DNA of 50,467 bases, taken from the NCBI GenBank assembly GCA_902768435.1, contig CACXLJ010000014.1:1-50467 (forward strand), read 5' to 3'. The notes beneath the pieces were generated by a model. That model made no database searches and had not been told where the DNA came from. It saw only the letters and a list, made by a program, of their open reading frames with translations. Position numbers and translations under genes: made by a program. Below, piece by piece: positions 16,416-24,260 of the stretch (within the stretch, counting starts at the first letter, position 1; each line of letters begins with the position of its first letter). This DNA comes from an uncultured Bacteroidales bacterium. Its GTDB lineage: Bacteria > Bacteroidota > Bacteroidia > Bacteroidales > Muribaculaceae.

Positions 16416-18023
16416 ATGAAAAAATTCTACTCTCAACTCATCCTGGTTTTCGGCTTGCTCACAGGGGCGACCTTCTCGGCAAGCGCCTTCGACTTCCAGG
16501 ACGGTGACCTCGTTTACCTCATCAACGACGACGGCACCACCGCCACAGTCACCTACACGGTGAAGAACAACAAGGAAAACTATGCCGGCATCACCGAGGT
16601 GAACATCCCCGCCAGGGCCACCGACCCTGCTACCGGCAAGACCTATGATGTAACGACCATTGGCACCTATGCCTTCTACAGCAACAACTCCATCACCAAA
16701 ATCACCATCCCCACCTCAATCACCAAGATGGAGACTGCTGCCTTCGGCACACTGAGCAAACTCAAGCAGATTCACATCACCGACCTCAAGCGATGGTGCG
16801 AAATCACATTTGTCAGTGCCACCTCCAACCCTTTCTATGGCGGTTCAAAGATGCTATATCTCAATGGAGAAGTGGTCACCGACCTCACCATTCCCGCTGG
16901 CGTCACCACCATCAAGCCCTACGCGTTCTACAAGTGCAACTTTGCCACCCTCAATGTGGGCAACGATGTGGCAACCATCGGTTCCGAGGCTTTCAAGCAG
17001 TGCCCCAACCTCATGACGGCAACCATTGGCGGCAATGTTAAGACACTGGGCAACAATGTGTTCAGTTTATGCAACAAACTGGCATCCATCACCCTCTCTG
17101 AGTCGATCGACTCCATTGGCAATTCATGCTTCAGCAACTGCAAGAGCCTCACCGATGTGGTCTTGCCCAATGGCATCGACTATATTGCCGAGAGCCTCTT
17201 TGACGGATGCACCGGCCTGAAGAATGTGCATCTGCCCGCCAGTCTCGTGACCATTGGTAATATTTCGTTCCGTGCCTGCAAGGCAATGCAGATGATTGAG
17301 ATACCTTATGGAGCCACCACTATTCAGCAAGGCGCCTTCTACAACTGCACCGCTCTCGACTCCATTGCCGTGCCTCCTACTGTGGCTAACATTCACTACC
17401 AGGCCTTCTATAGCACCGCCTGGCTTAACCGTCAGCCCGAAGGACTCATCTACATTGGCCATGTGGCGCTCGGTTACCGCGGCACTGTGCCCGAAGGCAC
17501 GAGCATCACCTTGCGCGACAACACTGTGGGCGTGGGCGAGCGCGCCTTCTACCAGCAGGCAGGCCTCTATTCAATCACGCTCCCTTACACCATCGTGGCA
17601 CTTGGCGACAACTCCTTTGGCTACTGCTCCGGACTCAGGGAAGTGCATGCGCACATGAATCATGCCATTGACATGGGTTACATCAACACCGTCACGCACG
17701 AGTGGACCGTATTCAACCAGCTCGATTACGACAACTGCACCCTGTATGTACCCAAGGGACTCAAGTCGCTCTACGAGAGCTCGTGGTTGCGATGGGTCAG
17801 GTTCACCCACATTGTTGAGGAAAATATACTTGCTGGCGATGTGAATGGCGACGGACGCGTGAATGTGAGCGATGTTGCCACACTCATCAACATGATTCTG
17901 GGCATCATTCCCACCGATGTCGATGCTGCCGACATCATGAAAGACGGCCGTATCAATGTGAGCGATGTCACAGCACTCATCAACCTCATCCTCGGCAACT
18001 CCATCTACAACCAACACATTTAA
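16416..18023 (+). CDS. Secreted BspA-type LRR protein with dockerin repeats
   Basis: A 535-residue protein. A signal peptide (MKKFYSQLILVFGLLTGATFSASA) is followed by an N-terminal beta segment and about 14 LRR_5 units (IGTYAFYSNNSITKITIP, IGSEAFKQCPNL, IGNSCFSNCKSLTDVVLP and so on). The C-terminus has two dockerin-like repeats: GDVNGDGRVNVSDVATLIN, then a degenerate copy (ADIMKDGRINVSDVTALIN). It has no recognisable type IX C-terminal sorting domain; the dockerin block occupies that place. The gene starts 18 bases after the porX stop, with no terminator or promoter visible between, so it is probably co-transcribed with porX. Surface attachment and binding roles are inferred from the family. 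Confidence 0.92.
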   Translation: MKKFYSQLILVFGLLTGATFSASAFDFQDGDLVYLINDDGTTATVTYTVKNNKENYAGITEVNIPARATDPATGKTYDVTTIGTYAFYSNNSITKITIPTSITKMETAAFGTLSKLKQIHITDLKRWCEITFVSATSNPFYGGSKMLYLNGEVVTDLTIPAGVTTIKPYAFYKCNFATLNVGNDVATIGSEAFKQCPNLMTATIGGNVKTLGNNVFSLCNKLASITLSESIDSIGNSCFSNCKSLTDVVLPNGIDYIAESLFDGCTGLKNVHLPASLVTIGNISFRACKAMQMIEIPYGATTIQQGAFYNCTALDSIAVPPTVANIHYQAFYSTAWLNRQPEGLIYIGHVALGYRGTVPEGTSITLRDNTVGVGERAFYQQAGLYSITLPYTIVALGDNSFGYCSGLREVHAHMNHAIDMGYINTVTHEWTVFNQLDYDNCTLYVPKGLKSLYESSWLRWVRFTHIVEENILAGDVNGDGRVNVSDVATLINMILGIIPTDVDAADIMKDGRINVSDVTALINLILGNSIYNQHI

Positions 18024-18080
18024 ACTGCAAACCCGCTCTACGCTTTCAGGTTAGATCAAATTGATTAATCTTAATATCTT

Positions 18081-18111
18081 TTTGAGTATTAGCAGTTTTT
18101 TTGTATATTTG
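18081..18111 (+). promoter_or_regulatory. Bacteroidetes-type promoter for the patatin cluster
   Basis: TTTG at 18081-18084, 19 bases, TATATTTG at 18104-18111. The first gene start lies 53 bases further on. Confidence 0.75.
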
Positions 18112-18163
18112 CAATTACAAACCTCAGATATCAAGTTTTAAACCATTAACAGCATTAACCATC

Positions 18164-18562
18164 ATGAGAAAAATAAAATTCCTACCATTGCTCCTTATTC
18201 TATTTATAAGCGAAGCAGCGCAAGCGCAATCTGCGGCACAACTGAAGGAAATTCTTGAGCAATTCTGCCTGGAGAACTACGACAGCTATTTCAATCCAAG
18301 GCAATATGTGGCAAATTCATTGAAAATCACTGATATTCAACGCGACGGAAGCACAATTTATGTCGAAGGAACCCATTCCTACCGCGGGCCGCATGTCCCT
18401 ATATGGGGCAGAACAACCTTTCCAAAAAGGGGATTTAAGGCAACCTTAAAACCCTACGACGAGGGCTATAAAATTGAGTTCTGGAGATGGCACAAGTCGC
18501 TCAAACCTTTTGTCAAAAGTTACTGGGACGGACCGTGCAAGAAATATTTTGAACCCGATTAA
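18164..18562 (+). CDS. Small secreted protein, paralogue of the lipoprotein at 19544
   Basis: 132 residues from the ATG at 18164, where a signal peptide (MRKIKFLPLLLILFISEAAQA) begins; an upstream ATG at 18101 lies within the promoter and is rejected. The mature part reads LKEILEQFCLENYDSYFNPRQYVANSL, then VEGTHSYRG, FKATLKPYDEGYKIEFWRWHK. The same pattern (EMLELFCQRYY, REYLHNSL, VTGVHSF, FEAIVEDLGENTYKITF) occurs in the protein at 19544, so these are diverged duplicates. I do not recognise the domain. The patatin gene begins three bases after this stop, so one transcript is likely. Confidence 0.8.
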   Translation: MRKIKFLPLLLILFISEAAQAQSAAQLKEILEQFCLENYDSYFNPRQYVANSLKITDIQRDGSTIYVEGTHSYRGPHVPIWGRTTFPKRGFKATLKPYDEGYKIEFWRWHKSLKPFVKSYWDGPCKKYFEPD

Positions 18563-18565
18563 CCA

Positions 18566-19456
18566 ATGATTTATATGATGAGAAAAACGCTAAGATTTTT
18601 CTTAATCCTATCCGTAACCCTCACCTCGTTATCCCTTAGTGCCAGAACGCCCAAAGTGGGGCTGGTATTGGGCGGAGGTGGGGCCAAAGGCGCAGCCACC
18701 ATTGGGGCGTTGGAAGTGATTGAGAATGCTGGCATTAAAATCGACTGCATTGCCGGAACAAGCATCGGCGCCGTCATTGGCGGTCTCTATGCTGCTGGAT
18801 ACTCGGCCAAAGAACTGGAAGCACTCTTTCTTGACCAAACTTGGCAAGACATTCTTCAAGGACATCGTGTCGAAGCTAAGCTCAAGTCATTGCTCGAAGC
18901 TCGTGGAGTGGAGAGTTTCGCCGATGCCCGCTTTGTGACGGGCATTGAATTCAGGTGCATAGCCGCTGATGAGAATTCTTTTGAAGAGGTTGTACTCAAA
19001 TCAGGAGCACCGCTTTATAAGGCCATGCTGGCATCTATGTCCATCCCCGAAGTTTTTGAACCCGTAAGGTGGAATCATCAGCATCTGGTAGACGGCGGCG
19101 TCATCAACCTTTTTCCCGTCGACCAGGTAAGAGATATGGGAGCCGACATTATTATAGCGATTGACCTGCAACAGGCTAAAGAGGTTGCATTAGGCATTTC
19201 AACCAAAGAGCTTTTAGGCATTGGTGGATTGATTAATTGGTACACCTTACGCCCCGATTTGGATCGCTATAAGCAAAACCTCAGGACTCTCAACAATTAT
19301 GACATCAGTGTCTACATCCACCCCAGCTTGCCTGGATATAACGCGGCAAGCTTTGGTTGTGAAAAATGCCAGCGCATGCTGCATTTAGGCAAAGGAGCCG
19401 CCAAGCAATTCAAGCACGAACTGCGTGAAATCCACGACCTTCAGCAACAGTACTAA
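18566..19456 (+). CDS. Exported patatin-like phospholipase
   Basis: 296 residues. A signal peptide (MMRKTLRFFLILSVTLTSLSLSA) is followed at once by the patatin core: oxyanion loop GGGGAKG (about 36-42), nucleophile elbow GTSIG (Ser 66 from the first Met) and catalytic Asp in VDGGVINLFP. These residues are those of an active serine acyl hydrolase. Bacteroidetes often have patatins fused to a C-terminal BamA-like barrel; this one ends after the catalytic domain. The start is uncertain between 18566, 18575 and 18578. Neighbours on both sides are two related small secreted proteins, so a joint envelope-lipid function is possible but unproven. Confidence 0.92.
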   Translation: MIYMMRKTLRFFLILSVTLTSLSLSARTPKVGLVLGGGGAKGAATIGALEVIENAGIKIDCIAGTSIGAVIGGLYAAGYSAKELEALFLDQTWQDILQGHRVEAKLKSLLEARGVESFADARFVTGIEFRCIAADENSFEEVVLKSGAPLYKAMLASMSIPEVFEPVRWNHQHLVDGGVINLFPVDQVRDMGADIIIAIDLQQAKEVALGISTKELLGIGGLINWYTLRPDLDRYKQNLRTLNNYDISVYIHPSLPGYNAASFGCEKCQRMLHLGKGAAKQFKHELREIHDLQQQY

Positions 19457-19543
19457 ATCGCCAAAACAATTTATCAAAACAAGCCTATAAAACTCATAAA
19501 ACCAATAGAAGTTGCGCCCGACACGAACCCTAGGGACCACACA

Positions 19544-20044
19544 ATGAAAAAACTTTTCACCTTTCTATTCATCGCTTTGATGTTGGGCGCTGTCTATTCG
19601 TGCAAGGAAAGCAGTTCCTACAATACCACTGAAACAAATTACAACACCAGCACCAACAATAACACCGAGCAGGAAAAACCCAAGGATGCCGAGAAAAAAT
19701 CGACCTTATTCTATCAGCGAATGCTCGAGTTGTTTTGCCAACGCTATTACAGCGATTGCTTCAGCGGGCGTGAATACCTGCACAACAGCCTTGTCGTCAA
19801 CGATATGACGGTTTGTGGCATTCACGAAGAAGATGACAGAATCGTAAGCTACGACATGAAAGTGACAGGCGTCCACTCTTTTAAAGGATATGTCGCCAAA
19901 ACCTATAACAATTCTCATTTTGAGGCCATTGTTGAAGACCTTGGCGAAAACACCTATAAAATCACTTTCGTAAAGATCCACTACGATGTGTTCGGAGAGG
20001 CCGGCAAAGATACCGCCACCCGCACCATGACCTATTCAGAATAA
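19544..20044 (+). CDS. Lipoprotein, paralogue of the protein at 18164
   Basis: A 166-residue protein. The lipoprotein signal (MKKLFTFLFIALMLGAVYSC) is followed by an Asn/Thr-rich linker to about residue 45. The folded part aligns with the 18164 protein: ML(E)LFCQRYYSDCFSGREYLHNSLVV, then VTGVHSFKGY and FEAIVEDLGENTYKITFVKIHYD. One copy is a soluble exported form, this one a lipoprotein. The gap after the patatin gene is 87 bases with no clear promoter or terminator. The gene ends before a strong hairpin at 20066. Function unknown. Confidence 0.82.
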   Translation: MKKLFTFLFIALMLGAVYSCKESSSYNTTETNYNTSTNNNTEQEKPKDAEKKSTLFYQRMLELFCQRYYSDCFSGREYLHNSLVVNDMTVCGIHEEDDRIVSYDMKVTGVHSFKGYVAKTYNNSHFEAIVEDLGENTYKITFVKIHYDVFGEAGKDTATRTMTYSE

Positions 20045-20065
20045 GACTTCTTTCAACAGTTATTG

Positions 20066-20098
20066 ACGAGGGGGCGCCTGAAATTGGCGCCCCCTCGT
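20066..20098. terminator. GC-rich hairpin between convergent genes
   Basis: ACGAGGGGGCGCC and GGCGCCCCCTCGT form a perfect 13-bp stem with a 7-base loop. Neither strand has a good T-run after it. It lies between the convergent lipoprotein gene and cstA and probably acts as a shared 3' end. Confidence 0.65.
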
Positions 20099-20143
20099 GA
20101 ATAACAAGCCTTTTCGGGCTAATGACCGATTTGGGCTTAGTTC

Positions 20144-21700
20144 TTATGCCTTGGCGGCGAGGTGACCGCGGCGGGCTCGGTCGCGGCGATACCACAGCAC
20201 AAACCAGATCAGTGCTACTGCGGCTATGGCGGGAACGGCATACATGGTGATGCCCTCGCCCAGATTGAATGCCTGTGGCGACACCAGCAGGAACAATGTG
20301 CAAATCACTGTCATGAACAGTGCGGGAATCAGCGTCATCACATAGGGTTTGTGAGCACGCACGAGATACACGGTGAGCATCCAGAAGGTGAACACGCTCA
20401 GCGTCTGGTTGCTCCAGCCGAAGAATTGCCACAGCACATTAAAGCTGTCGGGGCTGCCCATTTGCCACAGCAGCAACGCAAAGGTGGCCACAAAAATGGG
20501 CACGCTTATCATGAGTCGCTTCACGATGGGTTTCTGGTCGATGTGCAGTGCCTCGGCAATGATGAGTCGCATGCTGCGCAAGGCGGTATCACCGCTTGTA
20601 ATAGGAGCAGCCACTACGCCCAGCATGGCCAAAATGCCGCCCATCACGCCCAGCCAGCCGGTGCACACAATCTTCACCACTGCAGGAGCGCTGAAATACT
20701 GGACCAGCGTCTTGCCGCCTTCACCGCCCACCTGGCTCACAAAGGCTGTCACTTCCTGTTCGCTGATGAGTTCTTTCCAACCGCCATAATAGAAAAAGTA
20801 TGACGATACCGAAGCCCAAATGAGCGCCACGATGCCCTCGGTAATCATCGAACCGTAGAACACGCGGCGACCCATCTTCTCGCTCTTGAGACAGCGAGCC
20901 ATGAGGGGGCTCTGCGTGGCGTGGAAACCACTCACCGCACCACAGGCAATGGTGATGAACATGCACGGCAGCAACGGATTCTTCTTCAAGAAATCAATCA
21001 GGCCAAGGCCGTCCTGGCCATTCACCTGCAACGAGTTTTGCCATGATTCCATGTTCCCCATATTCCACAATTCAGGCAGCTGCGGCATCTTGATGAGCAG
21101 CGCCACAAACAGTGCCAATGCCATGAAAATGAGCGAGATGGCAAAGAGCGGATAAATCTTGCCGATAATCTTGTCGATAGGCATCATAGTGGCAATCAGG
21201 TAATAGACGAAGATGATCACCATCCACATCACCTTATCGCCCGCGAAACCCTCGAGAATGATGGCAGGGCTATACACAAACACGGCGCCCACCATCACCA
21301 GCAACAGCGCTGTGAAGGTAATCATCACCTTGCGGGTACCGCTACCCAGATATTTGCCTATCATTGTGGGCAATCCAGCGCCGTCGTTGCGCATCGAGAG
21401 CATGCCGCTCAGGTAGTCGTGTACCGCACCGCCAAAGATGCAGCCAAACACGATCCACAGGAAGGCTGCCGGACCGAACCACATGCCCATGATGGCACCA
21501 AAAATGGGGCCCGTGCCCGCAATGTTCAGGAACTGAATCATATACACCTTCCAGGTGGGCATTGCCACATAGTCCACACCGTCGTTGATGCGCACTGCTG
21601 GCGTCTGGCGGCCATCGGGACCGAACACCTTGTCAACCACCTTGCCATAGATGAAATAGCCCAAAATCAGGGCCACAATACTTATCAAAAATGTTATCAT
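20144..21700 (-). CDS. cstA: CstA-family carbon starvation protein (peptide/pyruvate transporter)
   Basis: 518 residues with about 14-16 hydrophobic segments; an inner-membrane transporter. Family hallmarks are GKVVDKVFGPDGRQTPAV, NDGVDYVAM, FLNIAGTGPIFGA, GAVHDYLSGMLSMRN and ITSGDTALRSMRL. CstA proteins import peptides or pyruvate under carbon limitation. It is shorter than the about 700-residue E. coli form but typical of the shorter branch of the family. A full promoter lies at 21767-21797 on the minus strand. The gene is divergent from the GT4 glycosyltransferase. Confidence 0.94.
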   Translation of the reverse strand: MITFLISIVALILGYFIYGKVVDKVFGPDGRQTPAVRINDGVDYVAMPTWKVYMIQFLNIAGTGPIFGAIMGMWFGPAAFLWIVFGCIFGGAVHDYLSGMLSMRNDGAGLPTMIGKYLGSGTRKVMITFTALLLVMVGAVFVYSPAIILEGFAGDKVMWMVIIFVYYLIATMMPIDKIIGKIYPLFAISLIFMALALFVALLIKMPQLPELWNMGNMESWQNSLQVNGQDGLGLIDFLKKNPLLPCMFITIACGAVSGFHATQSPLMARCLKSEKMGRRVFYGSMITEGIVALIWASVSSYFFYYGGWKELISEQEVTAFVSQVGGEGGKTLVQYFSAPAVVKIVCTGWLGVMGGILAMLGVVAAPITSGDTALRSMRLIIAEALHIDQKPIVKRLMISVPIFVATFALLLWQMGSPDSFNVLWQFFGWSNQTLSVFTFWMLTVYLVRAHKPYVMTLIPALFMTVICTLFLLVSPQAFNLGEGITMYAVPAIAAVALIWFVLWYRRDRARRGHLAAKA

Positions 21701-21766
21701 AGCACGTCTTTGTTTTGTCAGTCATTCAATGCAAGCCTTTTGCCCGCACAGGTTGTTTTTGCGCCG

Positions 21767-21797
21767 CAAAATTACACATTTCATTTCATTCTGCAAA
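21767..21797 (-). promoter_or_regulatory. Promoter of cstA
   Basis: On the minus strand: TTTG (complement of 21794-21797), 19 bases, TAATTTTG (complement of 21767-21774). The start codon is 67 bases downstream. Confidence 0.75.
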
Positions 21798-21836
21798 AAC
21801 ACAAGCAAACAAGTAAATAAATAAACAAATAATAAC

Positions 21837-21900
21837 TATCTTTGTTGTGATTCTATTGACCTACACTTAAGTTCAACAGAATCATGATACAACAAAGGAC
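21837..21900 (+). promoter_or_regulatory. -7 box and long imperfect inverted repeat in the leader of the GT4 gene
   Basis: TATCTTTG at 21837-21844 is a -7 element for the plus strand. The box itself overlaps the left arm of an inverted repeat: CTTTGTTGT then GATTCTATTGA, answered by TCAACAGAATC, five bases, and ACAACAAAG. The arms run from about 21840 to 21898 with a 13-base loop. The leader to the start codon is about 120 bases, unusually long for this window. Confidence 0.55.
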
Positions 21901-21972
21901 GTTACTAACGATGTTTACTTCGGAGCATCGAGACTGGCGTCACATGGCAAGTTTAAAATAAAGTATTAAGAT

Positions 21973-23112
21973 ATGATAGTTTCATTTGATGGCAAACGAG
22001 CTGTAAATAACATGACTGGGCTTGGTAACTATAGCCGACGGGTTATAGGGGCCTTGGCAAAAAAATATCCCTCAGATAATTATGTGGTCCTTGCCCCTCG
22101 CATGAAACCATCAGTTGAATTAAATGAGTTATTGTTAATGGGCAATGTGGAGTTAGATGTAGCTCCTCATCCCAAATTAGGTCATTTGTGGCGTTCCGGA
22201 AAAGGTATCATAAAATCGGCAAAGAGTCGTTCTTCAGAAGTGTTTCATGGTCTTAGTGCCGAGTTGCCATTTGGCATAGGTCGCAGTGGAATGGCAAGCA
22301 TAGTTACCATTCATGACTTCATCTACCATCATTTCCCTCAGCACTACTCTTTTATTGATCGAAACATCTATTATCGAAAGGCTCTTCATGCCTGCAAAGT
22401 CGCTGATACAATCGTTACAGTCAGCAATTACACCAAGCAGGATGTGGTCAATATACTGGGCATAAATCCAGATAAAATTAAAGTGGTCTATCCTTGTGTG
22501 GGAGAAAATTATTTGAATCTGCCAACTTCAAGTGAAATTGTTGAAATGAAGAAACAGCTGGGGCTTCCTGCTCGATACATTTTGGCGGTGGGGCGGCTGG
22601 TTTATCACAAGAATTTGATTCTTGCAATCGAATCATTATCAATCTTGAATGACAAGAACATCAGTTTGGTGATAGTTGGCCAGGAAAATTCATACTGGCG
22701 CAATACACTATATCCGACAATAGTAAAATACAATCTTACTGACAGGGTTCTGCTTGTTCCGCGGGTCGATTCACGATGGATGCCTGCATTATATGCAGGA
22801 GCACAGGCTGTGGTGTTTCCCTCATTTTGCGAGGGCTTTGGCTTGCCCGTCTTAGAAGCGAACCATTGTAAAACACCAGTGCTGTGTGCAACTGGCAGCG
22901 CACTCGATGAAGTGGGAGGCGAAGCCGTTAGCTTCTTTAATCCGAATGATGCTCGAGACTTGGCACAATCACTCGACAGGGTCCTTGAAGATGTTCAGCT
23001 ATCAAACATATTGAAGGAAAAGGGACAGATTAATGCACAAAGATTCACTCCAATGAAGATGGCCGAAGACCTCCACAACATCTATGAAAATGCCTTGCTG
23101 TCTAAACAATAA
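21973..23112 (+). CDS. Glycosyltransferase family 4
   Basis: A 379-residue GT-B enzyme with no membrane segment, probably a cytoplasmic or membrane-associated sugar transferase. The N-terminus has GLGNYSRRVIGAL; the Rossmann half has HDFIYHHFPQHY and VSNYTKQDV; the C-terminal donor domain has ILAVGRLVYHKNL and the EX7E region (FPSFCEGFGLPVLEANHCK). Sugar and acceptor cannot be told. Codon use is more AT-rich than the neighbours and no other glycan gene is adjacent, which suggests it was acquired. The leader contains a strong inverted repeat. Confidence 0.9.
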   Translation: MIVSFDGKRAVNNMTGLGNYSRRVIGALAKKYPSDNYVVLAPRMKPSVELNELLLMGNVELDVAPHPKLGHLWRSGKGIIKSAKSRSSEVFHGLSAELPFGIGRSGMASIVTIHDFIYHHFPQHYSFIDRNIYYRKALHACKVADTIVTVSNYTKQDVVNILGINPDKIKVVYPCVGENYLNLPTSSEIVEMKKQLGLPARYILAVGRLVYHKNLILAIESLSILNDKNISLVIVGQENSYWRNTLYPTIVKYNLTDRVLLVPRVDSRWMPALYAGAQAVVFPSFCEGFGLPVLEANHCKTPVLCATGSALDEVGGEAVSFFNPNDARDLAQSLDRVLEDVQLSNILKEKGQINAQRFTPMKMAEDLHNIYENALLSKQ

Positions 23113-23150
23113 CAGGTCAATGGCATTACCCTTTTTAGAACATCCCAGAA

Positions 23151-23324
23151 TTACTGCTTATCCTCGTTTTTAGCATCAACATCCTGAGCCTCAGTTTCAG
23201 CCGGTTTGTCGGCAGCATTCTCTGTGGCCTTGTTATGCTCGTGGTATGATTTGATGCTCTCTTCGTATTTCGACTGCTTCTCAAACAGAAGATTATAATC
23301 GCCTTCAAAATTACGTCGTCTCAT
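23151..23324 (-). CDS. Small charged protein of unknown function
   Basis: 57 residues from the ATG at 23324: MRRRNFEGDYNLLFEKQSKY, then ESIKSYHEHNK and an Ala/Glu/Asp-rich tail ending KNEDKQ. An ATG at 23393 would run through the promoter and is rejected. A full Bacteroidetes promoter lies at 23352-23383, which supports a real gene. It has no signal peptide; the C-terminal half is probably disordered. I do not recognise it. Confidence 0.65.
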   Translation of the reverse strand: MRRRNFEGDYNLLFEKQSKYEESIKSYHEHNKATENAADKPAETEAQDVDAKNEDKQ

Positions 23325-23351
23325 AATGAAATAGATGGTTTTGTTTTCATG

Positions 23352-23383
23352 CAAAATTACAAAAAAACAGAACACCACCCAAA
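23352..23383 (-). promoter_or_regulatory. Promoter of the 57-residue protein gene
   Basis: On the minus strand: TTTG (complement of 23380-23383), 20 bases, TAATTTTG (complement of 23352-23359). The predicted start codon follows 27 bases downstream. Confidence 0.7.
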
Positions 23384-23450
23384 TAACACTCACAGTATTT
23401 TTTCAGACTTGAAATTGGCCCCCACCGAGTCGTCAGTTATTTTTTATTAG

Positions 23451-23566
23451 TGTCCGATTAAAAGTCCGTTAGGACTGTCAAGAACTTAGGCAGGGGTGAA
23501 GCCGGAGGCGAGAACCCCTGTAATTAAGGGCACATCTATGATATTAGCCCCATCGGGGCGACAGAC
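23451..23566 (+). repeat. Structured dispersed intergenic element, copy 1
   Basis: Three consecutive hairpins: AGTCC-GTTA-GGACT (23463-23476), CAGGGGT...ACCCCTG (23491-23520, with an inner GCC-GGA-GGC), and GCCCC-ATC-GGGGC near 23548-23560. A second copy is at 50160. Differences between copies fall in loops or preserve pairing in the third hairpin. Not protein-coding. Confidence 0.75.
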
Positions 23567-23600
23567 CAGCACATCTATATCTCCAGCGTAAGCTGGCTTT

Positions 23601-23801
23601 TTGACGCCGATAGGCGCCACTTTTCGAATTAGCACCCCACTGAGTCGTCGGTCATATTTTTCAAAAAGCTACAAACTAAGTTTGTCGAAGAGCCGGCTCA
23701 CGCCGGTTTTAGCACTGCAGGCCACTCCTACACTCCTTAACTCCGTAGAGAAATTGTCATTAATAAAAATAATTGTCAATAATTGTCATCCGTTGTCTGA
23801 T
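23601..23801 (+). repeat. About 200-bp direct repeat, copy A
   Basis: Runs from TTGACGCCGATAGGCGCCAC to CCGTTGTCTGAT. About 90% identical by eye to copy B at 23884-24087. Contains small palindromes (GCCGGCTCACGCCGGT), the string CTCCTTAACTCC and AATTGTCA motifs. A third fragment (CCCACCGAGTCGTCAGTTAT) is at 23421-23440. Short open frames inside are by-products of the repeat. Confidence 0.85.
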
Positions 23802-23883
23802 TTAAAACTAACCGAGCTTGCGAGGCTTTTGCTGCGCTTCGCTTGCCCTTCGGGCTCCCGTTCGGTCGCGAGCACTTCGTGGT

Positions 23884-24087
23884 TTGACGCCGATAGGCGC
23901 CACTTTTCGAGATTAGCACCCCACCGAGTCGTCAGTTATATATTTCAAAAAGCTGCAAACAGAGTTTGTCGAAGAGCCGGCTCACGCCGGTTTTAGCACT
24001 GCAGGCTACTCCTACACTCCTTAACTCCTTAGCGACAATTGTCATCAATAAAAATAATTGTCAATCAATAGTCATCCGTTGTCTGAT
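23884..24087 (+). repeat. About 200-bp direct repeat, copy B
   Basis: Second copy of the unit at 23601-23801; 82 bases of different, GC-rich sequence (palindromic CTTGCCCTTCGGGCTC, then GAGCACTTCGTGGTT) separate the two. The last string recurs at 50429-50443. With the element at 23451, these repeats fill the 867-base gene-free stretch 23394-24260 up to the promoter at 24101. Confidence 0.85.
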
Positions 24088-24100
24088 AATAACCGAAATA

Positions 24101-24131
24101 TTTGTTTTTTGCGCTATTTTCATTAATTTTG
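24101..24131 (+). promoter_or_regulatory. Promoter for the secreted-protein/flavoprotein genes
   Basis: TTTG at 24101-24104, 19 bases, TAATTTTG at 24124-24131. It lies directly after repeat copy B, so the repeat block ends at a functional boundary. Confidence 0.7.
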
Positions 24132-24260
24132 CAACTGGTATCGGGCTAAAAGTTATAAATCTGAATTGCCTTCTTGTTTAACACTGACAGAAATGGCTAC
24201 AAACAAAACATTTTAACTGTGAATGTAACCCCGCTTTAACAACACTAAAACCGCATCATT

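Noticed and set aside
23601..24181. Two short open frames in the repeat block that share SKSRLTPVLALQATPTLLNS
   Set aside because: The shared peptide only reflects the duplicated 200-bp DNA; no start signals, no promoter, and the copies shift frame relative to each other.
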